In this document: one piece after another, positions 1 to 8,991 of the stretch
Numbering within the stretch: position 1 is the first letter of the stretch
How the letters are laid out: each line of letters starts with the position of its first letter
From: Bacillus sp. FJAT-27264
GTDB taxonomy: Bacteria > Bacillota > Bacilli > Paenibacillales > Paenibacillaceae
Length of the DNA stretch: 64,000 bases
Assembly: GCF_001682855.1 (NCBI RefSeq)
Contig: NZ_MAQW01000001.1
Span: 943,290-1,007,289, forward strand
Direction: 5' to 3'
Made by a program: the position numbers and the translations under genes
The notes under the pieces: model-generated
What the model was told of the DNA's origin: nothing
The model's database searches: none
What the model saw: only the letters and a program-made list of their open reading frames with translations

Positions 1-215
1 GCTAAACCAAGGCCCCAATACAGAAATTGTGTGTTTTCGGGCAGATTTATGACTTGAAGCGGATTTCTTTTCTGTAATAAAATCCAGATCAAACCGATAA
101 ATAACGTAAGCCCTTGTGTAATGTAGAGATTAAGCAAAAGAAGACGGTCTGTAAGCTGCTGCGGTTCTACCCTTTTTACTTTGATATCACCAATCTTAAA
201 TTTTTTTTTCATCAT
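1..215 (-). CDS. N-terminal part of a membrane protein (possibly CPBP family), runs off the window
   Basis: An open frame starts with two consecutive ATG codons (213-215, 210-212) and stays open to the window edge, giving about 71 residues. It has a basic N-terminus (MKKKFKIGDIKVKRVEP) and one hydrophobic segment at about residues 30-47, so the visible part looks like the start of an integral membrane protein. CPBP-type intramembrane proteases in Paenibacillus can start like this, but the catalytic region lies outside the window, so the family name is a guess. The ribosome binding site is weak (GGCAGG). It is transcribed divergently from the gene at 328. Confidence 0.5.
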   Translation of the reverse strand, partial: MMKKKFKIGDIKVKRVEPQQLTDRLLLLNLYITQGLTLFIGLIWILLQKRNPLQVINLPENTQFLYWGLGL

Positions 216-327
216 AACCTGCCTGTTCTATAATGATTTTTCCGGGCAGCTCCCAAAGTAGAGTCCGTCCTTAGCAATTACTGCAAAATACATAATGATT
301 ATTTTCCCAGAAAAAGGAGCACTTATT

Positions 328-1233
328 ATGAAAAATCAAACCTCCCGAAACCAAATGCTGTACACCCTTGGCTTCCTGTTCTTCCTGATTTCTGCTTTCG
401 CCGCTTTTTTTACGGGAGTGAAGGTTGGCGCAGATAAAACTGAAGCAAAATACGAACACCTCCAGGAGGCCAAGAGCCCAGAGGAATCTTCTGGATCATA
501 CCAGCAGCAGGATCTTGTTACTTTCTATCATAACGTATTTTTGCCTTATCGGGAATTCAAGCGCAGCTGGAACATTGAAGTCGACAAGCTCACTCGAAGT
601 ACGGATGCCCGTGAAAACGCCGCCACGCTTAAGAACCTGGGTATCCTTGCCGACAAACAGTACAAAAAGGTCAACCAAGACTCTTTTTTCACCAATTCGC
701 CGCTGCTTCAGCAGTCTCAACTGAATATCCTAAAAAGTCTGACCCTCTTCTCTCAGGCCTCCAGTAAGGTATCTGCCAGTGCAGGGGGAACGGAAACTGC
801 CAAGCTGCTTAAAGGTGATCCTTTTACAGTCAGCGCGGTTAAATTCGGCCTGCAGTCACAAAAACAGTTCTACGATTCCATGCTGAAGTGGGGAGCCAGA
901 GCCAATAGTAAGATCCCCGCCTCCACCAAGGAGATCAAAACGCTAAGCTTTATCCAATGGAAGAAGATGCCGTTACTGCTCAAAAATGCGACAATTGCGG
1001 ATATGCTGCTGAACCGGGGGATATTTGCGGGGTACGATCCCCAGGACATCACAGCAAAAGTGGACGATATGATTTACTCCGGCACTGCAAGCTCGCTCAA
1101 GCTCGCAGACGTTCAGTCGTCTCTGACGCTGCTGATTTCGACAGGTGCTGTTCAGGAACAGGATTTCATCAAGTGGCGGGAACAATATTATCCTAAGGAA
1201 ACGATTCCCCAGCTCCCGTTCTTTTATGAATAA
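328..1233 (+). CDS. Membrane-anchored hypothetical protein
   Basis: A 301-residue protein. The start at 328 is chosen because AAGGAG (314-319) lies 8 bases upstream; an in-frame ATG at 295 has no such site. Residues 11-32 form a hydrophobic signal or anchor (LGFLFFLISAFAAFFTGV), followed by a charged, mostly soluble extracytoplasmic part of about 265 residues with no cysteine, no lipobox and no catalytic motif that I recognise. The segment after the anchor is Glu/Lys/Ser-rich and may be a linker. It stands alone, ahead of the serA leader. Function unknown; conserved-hypothetical status is likely but not verified. Confidence 0.8.
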   Translation: MKNQTSRNQMLYTLGFLFFLISAFAAFFTGVKVGADKTEAKYEHLQEAKSPEESSGSYQQQDLVTFYHNVFLPYREFKRSWNIEVDKLTRSTDARENAATLKNLGILADKQYKKVNQDSFFTNSPLLQQSQLNILKSLTLFSQASSKVSASAGGTETAKLLKGDPFTVSAVKFGLQSQKQFYDSMLKWGARANSKIPASTKEIKTLSFIQWKKMPLLLKNATIADMLLNRGIFAGYDPQDITAKVDDMIYSGTASSLKLADVQSSLTLLISTGAVQEQDFIKWREQYYPKETIPQLPFFYE

Positions 1234-1306
1234 GACCAGTTACTGCATCATAACGAAAAATGAGGCTCACTTCAAGCAGACGTAAGACTCATACTGCAAA
1301 AGCCTA

Positions 1307-1335
1307 TTGACACATTTGGCATGACCATGTTACAT
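1307..1335 (+). promoter_or_regulatory. Sigma-A promoter of the serA T-box leader
   Basis: TTGACA (1307-1312) and TTACAT (1330-1335) are separated by 17 bases, immediately ahead of the T-box leader. The -35 is perfect and the -10 is moderate. Confidence 0.65.
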
Positions 1336-1349
1336 TATGAAAAATTAAT

Positions 1350-1609
1350 CAAGAAAAAGCGATGATGGAACAAAGACGATGCTAGTCTACAGAGAGCCGG
1401 TGGTTGGTGCAAACCGGTGACGAACAGAACTCTTTAGCGCTCCTGAGATATTGTATCGAAGTTAAGTAGATGCAATCGGATCACTCCGTTACCAGTGTGG
1501 CCTATGCAGGCCATTGAGGCTGCTTCTGACAAGGAGCAGTGAATTAGGGTGGTACCACGACAACTCTCGTCCCTTACTACGGCAGTAGTATGGGGTTGAG
1601 AGTTTTTTT
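1350..1609 (+). promoter_or_regulatory. T-box riboswitch (tRNA-Ser sensing) upstream of serA
   Basis: The T-box core AGGGTGGTACCACG is at 1546-1559, followed by a terminator whose arms CAACTCTC (1561) and TTGAGAG end in seven T. Upstream is a Stem I-like region with the AGAGAGCCGG distal element (1391-1400). Before the CTCCTGAG strand the putative specifier reads AGC (1436-1438), a serine codon, which fits serA. In this class uncharged tRNA pairs with the specifier and with the T-box bulge and stabilises the antiterminator. The specifier assignment is by alignment to the usual layout and is less certain than the T-box itself. Confidence 0.9.
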
Positions 1610-1833
1610 GTATCTCCAGCGTCCCGATATCCTTCTCTCATACGGGCTATTGTCTTATCTTCGCGGGATAGCTATATCCAATTTCTTTGATGCGACACCG
1701 CGTTGCTTCGTTATTTTTGTAGCGTTCTTCTTCATGGCTGTAACAAAACAAGATACTACAGGTACTGTGGACCGCCCTTTCGGGGGCATCCTCAACATAA
1801 AAAGCTTTCTAATCATAAGGAGGAAGAGAAACC

Positions 1834-3426
1834 ATGTTTAAAGTATTAGTATCGGATCCGATCAGTGATTTGGGGATTCAGCAGTTGATGGATGCAAATG
1901 ATGTAACGGTTGACAAGAAAACAGGACTTAGCGAAGACGAACTCATTGCGATTATTGGGGAATACGACGGCCTGCTCGTACGCAGTCAAACAACAGTTAC
2001 TGAAAAAATCATTGAAGCCGGCAGCAAGCTGAAAGTCATTGGCCGCGCTGGCGTGGGCGTTGACAACATCAAGCTGGATGCTGCTACCCAGCGCGGGGTA
2101 GTTGTTATTAACGCTCCGGATGGTAACACAATTACAACTTGTGAGCATGCTTTTGCCATGATGATGGCTCTTGCCCGTCACATTCCACAAGCGTATGCCA
2201 AGACTATTGGCGGCACTTGGGATAGAAAGTCTTTCCTCGGCGTTGAGCTGCGCGGTAAGACACTCGGCGTACTCGGTATGGGCCGGATCGGGAGCGAAGT
2301 AGCCAAACGTGCCAAAGCCTTCGGTATGAGCATTCTGGCATATGACCCGTTCCTGACAGCTGATCGTGCTGAGAAGCTCGAAGTTACGCTGGCTTCTGTA
2401 GATGATATCGTTCGAAATGCAGATTTCATGACGGTTCATACTCCACTGACACCAGAAACACGTCATATGATTGCCCGTCCGCAGTTCGAAGTAATGAAAA
2501 AAGGCATGCGCATTGTTAACTGTGCCCGCGGCGGCGTTATTGACGAGCTTGCACTGGTAGAAGCGATTGACAGCGGTATTGTTGCTGGAGCCGCCTTTGA
2601 CGTATTTGAGAAGGAACCGCCTGAAGCTGACCACCCGTTCCTCTCCCATCCGAAAATTATTGTAACGCCGCATCTGGGTGCTTCGACCGTTGAAGCCCAA
2701 GAAAACGTTGCAATCGACGTTTCGGAGCAGGTACTCAATATCCTGCGTAACGAACCGTTCATTAATGCTGTTAACATTCCGCCGGTAGCACCAAGCGTAA
2801 TGAACAAGCTGCAGCCTTACTTTAACCTTGGTGAGAGACTGGGGAGCTTTGCGACCCAAATCACCGACGCAGCCATCCGTGAAATTCACGTCGAATATGC
2901 CGGAGACCTCTCGGATGTGGATACACAGCCGCTGACCCGCTACATCGTGAAAGGTGTGCTTTCCCGTCACTTTGCTGGGGATGTTAATATTGTCAACTCC
3001 ATGCATCTGGCCAAGACTCGCGATGTGAATGTTGTTGTGACTAAAGCTTCCAAAACAAAAGGCTTCACCAACCTCATCACCGTGACTTTGAAAGCCGAGC
3101 ATGATGAAGAGCGTCTCGTAGCCGGTACCCTGCTTCAAGGCTATGGCGAGCGGATCGTACGTGTGAATAAATTCCCGGTTGATATTGCGCCGGAAGGTCA
3201 TCAACTCGTCATCTCGCACAATGACAAACCGGGCATCATCGGTCTGGTAGGAACGCTGCTGGGTGAGAACAATGTCAATATCGCCTCCATGCAGGTTGGA
3301 CGCAAAATCGTTGGCGGTGCAGCAATCATGCTGCTCACTGTTGACAAAGCCGTTCCACAAGACGTGCTGGTGAAGCTGGCTGGACTTCCAGAGATCAATA
3401 CTGCTGAGGAAATTGTTCTGCTGTAG
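1834..3426 (+). CDS. serA: D-3-phosphoglycerate dehydrogenase
   Basis: A 530-residue cytoplasmic enzyme that oxidises 3-phosphoglycerate to 3-phosphohydroxypyruvate with NAD+, the first step of serine synthesis. The Rossmann motif GMGRIG is at residues 148-153. The family catalytic residues are Arg232 (NCARGG), Glu261 (FEKEPP) and His280 (TPHLG). A regulatory ACT domain occupies about residues 455-530 after an intervening domain, as in the long Bacillus-type SerA. The start has an excellent AAGGAGG (1817-1823) 10 bases upstream. Expression is probably set by the T-box leader. About 220 bases between T-box terminator and start hold no convincing gene. Confidence 0.98.
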   Translation: MFKVLVSDPISDLGIQQLMDANDVTVDKKTGLSEDELIAIIGEYDGLLVRSQTTVTEKIIEAGSKLKVIGRAGVGVDNIKLDAATQRGVVVINAPDGNTITTCEHAFAMMMALARHIPQAYAKTIGGTWDRKSFLGVELRGKTLGVLGMGRIGSEVAKRAKAFGMSILAYDPFLTADRAEKLEVTLASVDDIVRNADFMTVHTPLTPETRHMIARPQFEVMKKGMRIVNCARGGVIDELALVEAIDSGIVAGAAFDVFEKEPPEADHPFLSHPKIIVTPHLGASTVEAQENVAIDVSEQVLNILRNEPFINAVNIPPVAPSVMNKLQPYFNLGERLGSFATQITDAAIREIHVEYAGDLSDVDTQPLTRYIVKGVLSRHFAGDVNIVNSMHLAKTRDVNVVVTKASKTKGFTNLITVTLKAEHDEERLVAGTLLQGYGERIVRVNKFPVDIAPEGHQLVISHNDKPGIIGLVGTLLGENNVNIASMQVGRKIVGGAAIMLLTVDKAVPQDVLVKLAGLPEINTAEEIVLL

Positions 3427-3467
3427 GTTAATGCTACTGCCTGAAATGCTATTCTTATAGATATAAC

Positions 3468-3510
3468 AAGAAGCCATCTCCGCTCTTTAGCGGGGTGGCT
3501 TCTTGCATTT
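3468..3510 (+). terminator. Rho-independent terminator after serA
   Basis: A long stem pairs AAGAAGCCA with TGGCTTCTT around a CTCCGCT/AGCGGGG core, followed by TGCATTT. It ends the serA unit. Confidence 0.8.
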
Positions 3511-3620
3511 TACTGAAGAACATGGGATCACACTTTTCTTAGATTCCATTTTAAATATGACATCAACTGACATATTAATATGATAGACTTGAACTATAAC
3601 ACTTAAGGAGGACAAGTGAT

Positions 3621-4607
3621 ATGAGAGCTGACCGGCTCGTTTCTATATTACTGCTGCTGCAGAATCGCGGCAAAATGACCTCCCGTGACCTTGCGCAAAC
3701 GCTGGAGGTGTCCGAGCGGACGATATTTCGTGACATGGAAGCGCTCAGCACAGCCGGCATTCCCGTACTGGCAGAGCGGGGACGAGAAGGCGGCTGGATG
3801 CTTACCGAGGGCTACAGAACCTCCCTGACAGGCATGAAGCCTAAAGAGATTGCTTCCCTCCTGCTATCTGCCGACTCTACGATTCTTAGCGACCTAGGTA
3901 TCGAAGAGGACTTCTCATCTGCCGCCCGCAAGCTGGAGGCCGTAGCAGCCCCACATTACAGCAGTTCCACTCTTGAATCGGTTCAACGGATTCATGTGGA
4001 CGGCGCAAGCTGGCACCCCTCGGATGAGGCCTATCCTTTCTTGACGCTGTTACAGGATGCCCTTTGGCACGATCGTGTTGTCAAAATAACATATCTGCGC
4101 AATGACGAAACTAGTGAACGACTAATTCATCCACTCGGACTCGTAACTAAGCGCGGAGTTTGGTATGTCGTTGCAGAAAGTAGTGGGGAGCTACGGACCT
4201 TCCGGGTGTCCAGACTGCAGCATGCAGAGCACACAGATGATTTTTTCAAGCGCCCGGAAGATTTCGATCTTGGCCAGTATTGGAGACAATCCACTCAGGC
4301 CTTCAAATCTGCCTTGCCGAGTTATCCAGCCACCGTGCTGATACGGGAAGAAACAATGAAAGAATTCGAACGGGAGAGATATCTTACTGTAAAAAACACT
4401 ACCCCGTCCTCCCACGCCGGTTGGCTAGAGATTGAGGTCGATTTCAACGCCCTGGAGTGGGCCTGCCGGGTACTTTTGTCTTATGGGTCCAGTGTCCTTG
4501 CCCTCTCACCGCAGGTACTGCAGGAGCAAGTACGACAAGCACTAGCAGATACCACCGCACTATATGAGTCTTTTGGACAGAATTTAGCCAAAAATTGTCC
4601 CGAATAG
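3621..4607 (+). CDS. YafY-type transcriptional regulator (HTH-11 plus WYL domain)
   Basis: A 328-residue DNA-binding regulator. Residues 1-60 form a DeoR/HTH-11-like winged helix (SRDLAQTLEVSERTIFRDM) and residues about 145-220 a WYL domain with the pattern HPLGL...GVWYVVAE...FRVSRL. WYL domains are ligand-sensing; the ligand here is unknown. The C-terminal WCX-like part reaches residue 325. The start has TTAAGGAGG 8-12 bases upstream. Such regulators often control the adjacent gene, but the next gene is a chemoreceptor 88 bases away with its own strong ribosome binding site, so the target is not evident. Confidence 0.92.
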   Translation: MRADRLVSILLLLQNRGKMTSRDLAQTLEVSERTIFRDMEALSTAGIPVLAERGREGGWMLTEGYRTSLTGMKPKEIASLLLSADSTILSDLGIEEDFSSAARKLEAVAAPHYSSSTLESVQRIHVDGASWHPSDEAYPFLTLLQDALWHDRVVKITYLRNDETSERLIHPLGLVTKRGVWYVVAESSGELRTFRVSRLQHAEHTDDFFKRPEDFDLGQYWRQSTQAFKSALPSYPATVLIREETMKEFERERYLTVKNTTPSSHAGWLEIEVDFNALEWACRVLLSYGSSVLALSPQVLQEQVRQALADTTALYESFGQNLAKNCPE

Positions 4608-4695
4608 CATTTATGTCAGTTCTTACAATAGACCTATCCCCCTTTAATCGCCTATAATATTACAATACATAACATTAAAGGGGGACATATTTCCT

Positions 4696-5946
4696 ATGGA
4701 CTGGATGTACAAGCTGCCTTTGAAACAAAGAATTGTCGCCGGATGCTACCTGGTTGCCGCTTTATTCTCCATCCCTGTTTTGGTTACATTTATTATTCTC
4801 GGCAAAATTGTTATGGGAATCATTCTGGTGGTCCTGCTTGCAACCCTGACTTACCCTCTTTCTCGCTTTGTCGAGAGAACGCTTACATCTTCATTCGATG
4901 ACATCTCCAATGTGACCCATACGATCTCCAAAGGAGACTTTACGCATAGGGCTGATGAGAATGGCTCCATGGGTGATATCAGCCGCTCCTTTAATACGAT
5001 GATCGATAAATTGAAGACTATTTTGACCGATGCCTCACAGATTACCCGTCAGGTTATGGATGCCAGCCGCGGTATCGAAGACAAGAATCAGAATCTGAAA
5101 ATCGTCATGTCCCAGGTGGCAACCTCATCTAATGAACTGGCTCAGGGTGCCAACGAGATTTCCAGTGACATTGCCGGCATGATTGATTCTATTAAAGATA
5201 TTGAGACCAAGGTCTCCGACTACGCACATTCAACCAAAGAAATGAACAAGAAATCTATACATACGCTGGAATTGGTAGAGCAAGGTCGCCAGTCGGTGGA
5301 TACCCAAGCAGAAGGCATGCGCAAGAATATCGAAGCTACACAAAAAGTGGCCGATACCATTGATGCTCTCTCCCATAATGCTCGCGGTATCACCATGATT
5401 ACAAAGACAATCACCGAAATTGCAGAACAGACCAACCTGTTGTCCCTAAACGCTTCCATCGAAGCAGCCCGTGCCGGAGAGCATGGTCGCGGGTTCGCCG
5501 TGGTAGCCCAGGAAGTACGCAAACTGGCAGAGGAATCTACCGCCTCGACCAAAGAGGTTTTCGGCCTGGTACGAAGCATTGAAGCTGACATTAAGGAAGC
5601 TATTGCGAACATTACCATCAACGAGGAAGTCGTTCAGGTACAGAATGAAATGATCATTCAGACTGCACAGATTTTCGGGCAAATTGTACAAAGTGTACAG
5701 TACATTACTGAGCAAATCGCCGCCTTCTCTTCGGAAAGCGACCTGATGCTGGATAGCGCCCTTAAGATCTCCACAGCGATTGAGAATATCTCAGCAATTA
5801 CCGAGCAGACAGCAGCCAGCACTGAAGAGGTCTCTGCATCGATGAGTGAGCAGATCCATGCCCTGCAATCCGTTGCGGATGAGAGTGAAAAAATGACGTC
5901 AGCCGTCTTCCAATTGCAAAAAACGATCCATATTTTTAAATTTTAG
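4696..5946 (+). CDS. Methyl-accepting chemotaxis protein without a periplasmic sensor domain
   Basis: A 416-residue membrane receptor. Two hydrophobic helices (about residues 14-34 and 36-55) are joined by only a few residues, so there is no extracellular ligand-binding domain. A HAMP domain follows (about 57-109), then the cytoplasmic signalling domain whose hairpin tip contains [20 protein letters not shown] and [18 protein letters not shown]. It should signal to CheA/CheW, sensing either through the membrane helices or from the cytoplasm. Ribosome binding site GGGGG about 11 bases before ATG. It is followed by its own terminator and then by the c-di-GMP-controlled operon on the same strand. 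Confidence 0.95.
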   Translation: MDWMYKLPLKQRIVAGCYLVAALFSIPVLVTFIILGKIVMGIILVVLLATLTYPLSRFVERTLTSSFDDISNVTHTISKGDFTHRADENGSMGDISRSFNTMIDKLKTILTDASQITRQVMDASRGIEDKNQNLKIVMSQVATSSNELAQGANEISSDIAGMIDSIKDIETKVSDYAHSTKEMNKKSIHTLELVEQGRQSVDTQAEGMRKNIEATQKVADTIDALSHNARGITMITKTITEIAEQTNLLSLNASIEAARAGEHGRGFAVVAQEVRKLAEESTASTKEVFGLVRSIEADIKEAIANITINEEVVQVQNEMIIQTAQIFGQIVQSVQYITEQIAAFSSESDLMLDSALKISTAIENISAITEQTAASTEEVSASMSEQIHALQSVADESEKMTSAVFQLQKTIHIFKF

Positions 5947-5987
5947 AATTTGTCATAGAAATTTTATTTTTATTGCTTACAGCACAG

Positions 5988-6027
5988 AACTGCCGTATAA
6001 GCTCTACCCCATACGGCAGTTTTTTAT
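5988..6027 (+). terminator. Rho-independent terminator after the chemoreceptor gene
   Basis: AACTGCCGTAT (5988-5998) pairs perfectly with ATACGGCAGTT (6011-6021), followed by a T run. Confidence 0.88.
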
Positions 6028-6030
6028 TTT

Positions 6031-6450
6031 ATGAAATGTTTGCATTATATCACTTTCAGAACTTTTTGAAAGTCCATAACCACAATCAAAGTTTATCCTT
6101 CCACCTCTTACATACCCTACTTTCAACCTATCCCCTCCTGTGTAGTCCAAAATAAATTGAGCACTTGGATTCATTGTCTTTCATAAAAAGCATCACCAAA
6201 AATCTTGATCCAACTAATTTCTTCAATTAATATCTAATCTTGTCTATCCAATAGTTTTCATCTTATTTGCATTTTTACACCAATCCCTCAAATGCAATCT
6301 TGCTTCCCCTCCTGATTAGACACTTGTTTTAGGCCTATTTTGCAACCGTATTCTAATTACAATGCACCCTTGGATACATTTTAAAATAAACTAAATTCCT
6401 ACTTTCTTTCATATTTTTCGTCAAATTCCGAGTTCATTTGTGTAAAATAT
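6031..6450. other. AT-rich intergenic stretch with no recognised content
   Basis: About 420 bases between the chemoreceptor terminator and the next promoter. It is markedly AT-rich with short C-rich tracts. I see no open frame with a ribosome binding site, no hairpin with a T tail and no repeat shared with the rest of the window. Upstream regulatory sites for the following operon could lie here. Confidence 0.5.
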
Positions 6451-6451
6451 A

Positions 6452-6478
6452 TTGACAAAGACGAGCTAGGAATATAAT
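6452..6478 (+). promoter_or_regulatory. Promoter of the c-di-GMP riboswitch operon
   Basis: Consensus TTGACA (6452-6457) and consensus TATAAT (6473-6478) with an unusually short 15-base spacer. Transcription would start near 6485, about 30 bases before the aptamer. The short spacer could make it weak or activator-dependent; TAATGT at 17 bases is a poorer alternative -10. Confidence 0.6.
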
Positions 6479-6514
6479 GTAAAGGAAAATTATTCTTATA
6501 ATTAGTTATAAAAT

Positions 6515-6606
6515 TTATATGGGCAAAATTCCTGAAAAGGAATGACGCAAAGCCATGGATCTACAGCCTCATTTTTTTGGGGCCATGACTGCCAGGTTGC
6601 AGAGAA
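6515..6606 (+). promoter_or_regulatory. Cyclic di-GMP-I (GEMM-I) riboswitch aptamer
   Basis: The aptamer hallmarks occur in order. GGGCAAA (6521-6527) is followed by hairpin ATTCCT-GAAA-AGGAAT with a GNRA tetraloop (6528-6543), then the invariant GACGCAAAGCCA (6544-6555), a P3 helix (CATGG at 6554-6558 with CCATG further down), and the tetraloop-receptor and closing strand GCCAGGTTGC (6591-6600). The closing pairing GCAA (6523-6526) with TTGC (6597-6600) joins the two ends. It is followed by a strong terminator, so it probably acts by transcription attenuation on the operon from 6799. Confidence 0.93.
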
Positions 6607-6658
6607 AACCAGGAGGATCGACTTATTTTTGCGGTCTTATTGGCGGTTTTTTGCTACC

Positions 6659-6702
6659 AACCTGTGCTCCATTATTCGAGCACAGGTTTTGTTGTTTCTT
6701 TG
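6659..6702 (+). terminator. Expression-platform terminator of the c-di-GMP riboswitch
   Basis: AACCTGTGCTC (6659-6669) pairs perfectly over 11 bp with GAGCACAGGTT (6678-6688) and is followed by TTTTGTTGTTTCTTT. Its 5' arm overlaps CAACCTG (6658-6664), which is also fully complementary to CAGGTTG (6593-6599) in the aptamer's closing strand. Aptamer closure and this alternative pairing therefore exclude one another. Confidence 0.88.
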
Positions 6703-6798
6703 TACCCGTTAGGATCGTTCTAATCATTTGGCACTACCAGAACGATAATATAATTATCTTTTACTTAACCCAATTCATTTACTTGAGAGGTGTTTTTT

Positions 6799-8427
6799 TT
6801 GAAGACAGTCGCAGATTATATGGCGGAGGCACTACGTAACCTCGGAGTAACCCATTCATTTGGTATTATTGGTAAATCTATTTGTCCCTTAGTTCTAAAG
6901 ATGGTGGATTACGGTATTGAGTTTATTCCTGGAAGACATGAATCCAGTTCCGGCTTTGAAGCCGCGGGCTATGCCCTCAAGACTGGTGGACTAGGCGTTG
7001 CTTTCGGGACATCCGGTCCCGGAGGAACGAACCTGCTTACTGCAGCGGCCCATGCCAAGGCAAATAACCTTCCGGTGTTGTTTATTACAGGGCATCAATC
7101 CATAAAAGAATTAGGTATTCCGCAATGTCAGGATTCTTCCTCATATCTGGCTGATCTTGCCGATATGTTCAAACCAGCTACCCTGTTCAGCAAGCTTGTA
7201 GAACGTGGCGATAACTTAAGCACCATTTTCAATCATGCTATCTCTATTGCTCTGAGCGGTACCCGTGGTCCCGTTCATCTTTGCTTGCCGTTCGACGTTC
7301 AGACTGAACTGCTGGAAGAATTCCCGGTAGTTTACCCAGAGCGTGAGTCGCTCGTCAGCATCTCCAATTTTGACCGTGTAATCAACGCTATCAACAATGC
7401 TGAGAACCCGCTGATTATTGCCGGTAAAGGTGTTAACCGTTCCGGGGCTCACAAAGAGCTGATCGAACTGGCTGAAACATTCAACATCCCTGTCGTGACT
7501 TCTCCTGGCGGCAAAGGTGCTATTCCTTGGGATCACCCGCTGTATCACGGTCCTGTCGGTGTCGGCGGATGTACACATGGCGATGACATGCTGAATCGTA
7601 GTGATTTGTATATCGTGCTGGGCTCCCGACTGAGTGATATGACCATCTGTAATCTCAAACGCGAGAACCATCCAGAGACATTAATTCAGTTCGATAGCGA
7701 TTCTACGTTTGTAGGCAAAATTCTGACCTCCAAAACTATACCGGTCACCGGGGATCTGCGTGATAATCTTGTGTATTATCTTGAACACCTGGATAGAGAT
7801 TCAGTGACCAAACATAATACTCCAAGTTATAACTATCGTGAAGAACTGCCTGAGCTTCCAGGCCTCTCTCTCGCTTCAGTTATGAGCGTGATGAGTGATT
7901 TTATTCCATACAACAACACTGTGTTCGTGGATGATGGAAGCCATGGCTTTAATGCCGTTAAATGGTATAACGTTAAAAAACCGGGCAGTTTTGTGTTCGA
8001 TGCCTATTTTGCCTGCATGGGTAACGCAATTGGCATGGCTATCGGCGCCAAGGTTGCATCACCGGATGAAACGATCTTCTGTGTGACTGGCGATGGATGC
8101 TTTATGATGCTGGGCGCAGAGATTAATACAGCAGTATGTAAGGATATCCCGGTTATTTTCATCGTTGTGAACAACATGCAGCTGGATATGGCGCTTAAAG
8201 GTATGGAGAAGACTACGGGCCGAATTGACGGAACCCTATTTGAAGTCCCAATGGACGCGGTGAAGTTCGGCGAATCGCTTGGAGCAACCGGATATCGCTG
8301 TGAAACTTTGGAACAATTCTCCGCGGCGATCGCAGATGCGGTAGCCTTGAACAAGGTCGCGGTAATCGAACTGTTGACAGACCGTGACGAAGTACCACCT
8401 ACAGCACACCGCGTAGTAAATCTTTAA
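6799..8427 (+). CDS. ThDP-dependent enzyme of the acetolactate synthase/decarboxylase superfamily
   Basis: A 542-residue enzyme, first gene of the riboswitch operon. The start is taken as TTG 6799 (MKTVADYM) because GAGAGG (6785-6790) is then 8 bases upstream; GTG 6790 is the longer alternative. The N-terminal Pyr domain has the cofactor-activating Glu48 (GRHESSSGFEAAGYA) and a SGPGGTNL loop. The middle domain has the TSPGGKGAIPWDHPL region typical of the fold. The C-terminal PP domain carries the ThDP motif GDGCFM followed after about 24 residues by VVNN. Family members decarboxylate 2-oxo acids or make acyloins by carboligation; the substrate cannot be read here. It is unlikely to be the housekeeping IlvB because no ilvH, ilvC or leu gene is near. 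Confidence 0.9.
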   Translation: MKTVADYMAEALRNLGVTHSFGIIGKSICPLVLKMVDYGIEFIPGRHESSSGFEAAGYALKTGGLGVAFGTSGPGGTNLLTAAAHAKANNLPVLFITGHQSIKELGIPQCQDSSSYLADLADMFKPATLFSKLVERGDNLSTIFNHAISIALSGTRGPVHLCLPFDVQTELLEEFPVVYPERESLVSISNFDRVINAINNAENPLIIAGKGVNRSGAHKELIELAETFNIPVVTSPGGKGAIPWDHPLYHGPVGVGGCTHGDDMLNRSDLYIVLGSRLSDMTICNLKRENHPETLIQFDSDSTFVGKILTSKTIPVTGDLRDNLVYYLEHLDRDSVTKHNTPSYNYREELPELPGLSLASVMSVMSDFIPYNNTVFVDDGSHGFNAVKWYNVKKPGSFVFDAYFACMGNAIGMAIGAKVASPDETIFCVTGDGCFMMLGAEINTAVCKDIPVIFIVVNNMQLDMALKGMEKTTGRIDGTLFEVPMDAVKFGESLGATGYRCETLEQFSAAIADAVALNKVAVIELLTDRDEVPPTAHRVVNL

Positions 8428-8442
8428 TCAGGGGGCCAATTT

Positions 8443-8823
8443 ATGAGCGACAATTTGAACAAAAATATCAATAGTGGTCTCAACCACTTTGCTAACTTAT
8501 CAGGAGAGTATGGAGCCAAGGCCTTGGCTCCTATTAAAGACCATTTTCCAGATCTGGCTGAATACATTATGGGCGCCGCCTACGGCGACATTTTTCAGCG
8601 TAACACGATCGGAGATGACTGGAAAGAAGTTGCAGTGATCTCCGCCTTGATTGCTATGGGACAATACGAACAACTAGGCGTTCATTATGTTATGGCGCTA
8701 AGCGTAGGTGTCACTGAGGAACAACTTAAAGGTGTTCTGCTTCATTTGGTACCAGCTCTAGGAGCTCCGCGTGTAATTAGCGCCTTTAATGTGTTGCTCG
8801 AAGTTTTAGAAGAAGTGAAGTAA
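8443..8823 (+). CDS. Carboxymuconolactone decarboxylase-family protein (PcaC-like)
   Basis: A 126-residue protein, 15 bases after the ThDP gene and so probably translationally linked. It matches the CMD fold: WKEVAVISALIAMGQYEQL, then HYVMALSVGVTEEQLKGVLLH and a GAPRVISAF ending. It has no cysteine at all, so it cannot be an AhpD-type CxxC peroxidase partner and is closer to the PcaC/decarboxylase side of the family. The conserved His in GVHYVMA is retained. In this operon it could act on the product of the ThDP enzyme (decarboxylation or isomerisation), but that is inference. Ribosome binding site AGGGGG at 8431-8436. Confidence 0.85.
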   Translation: MSDNLNKNINSGLNHFANLSGEYGAKALAPIKDHFPDLAEYIMGAAYGDIFQRNTIGDDWKEVAVISALIAMGQYEQLGVHYVMALSVGVTEEQLKGVLLHLVPALGAPRVISAFNVLLEVLEEVK

Positions 8824-8919
8824 TATCTGTTTAATTCAAAAATTTACATTTTTCGACTTTCTCATTGTAATTCTATCAATCATATGCTATTAATATAGTT
8901 AAATTATCCCAAAAATAAG

Positions 8920-8925
8920 TATAAT
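8920..8925 (+). promoter_or_regulatory. Possible internal promoter (-10 only) before the STAS-like gene
   Basis: A perfect TATAAT lies in an AT-rich 168-base gap between the CMD and STAS-like genes. No good -35 is found 16-18 bases upstream (TAGTTA at 18), so an internal promoter is only suggested. Confidence 0.25.
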
Positions 8926-8991
8926 ATCGATTGCCGAAAATAGTGAATCGAAGTTTTTGGATAAAACTAATTTATAGGAGCGATGAAACGA

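Noticed and set aside
1590..1841. 83-codon frame between the T-box and serA
   Set aside because: It begins inside the T-box terminator, has no ribosome binding site of its own and overlaps the serA start; a chance frame.
1846..3477. 543-codon antisense frame opposite serA
   Set aside because: It mirrors the codon structure of serA, has no recognisable motif and no ribosome binding site; a shadow of serA.
6799..8427. Calling the ThDP enzyme the housekeeping acetolactate synthase IlvB
   Set aside because: No ilvH, ilvC or leu genes are adjacent and the operon partners (CMD-fold, KAS III-like) do not belong to branched-chain amino acid synthesis.
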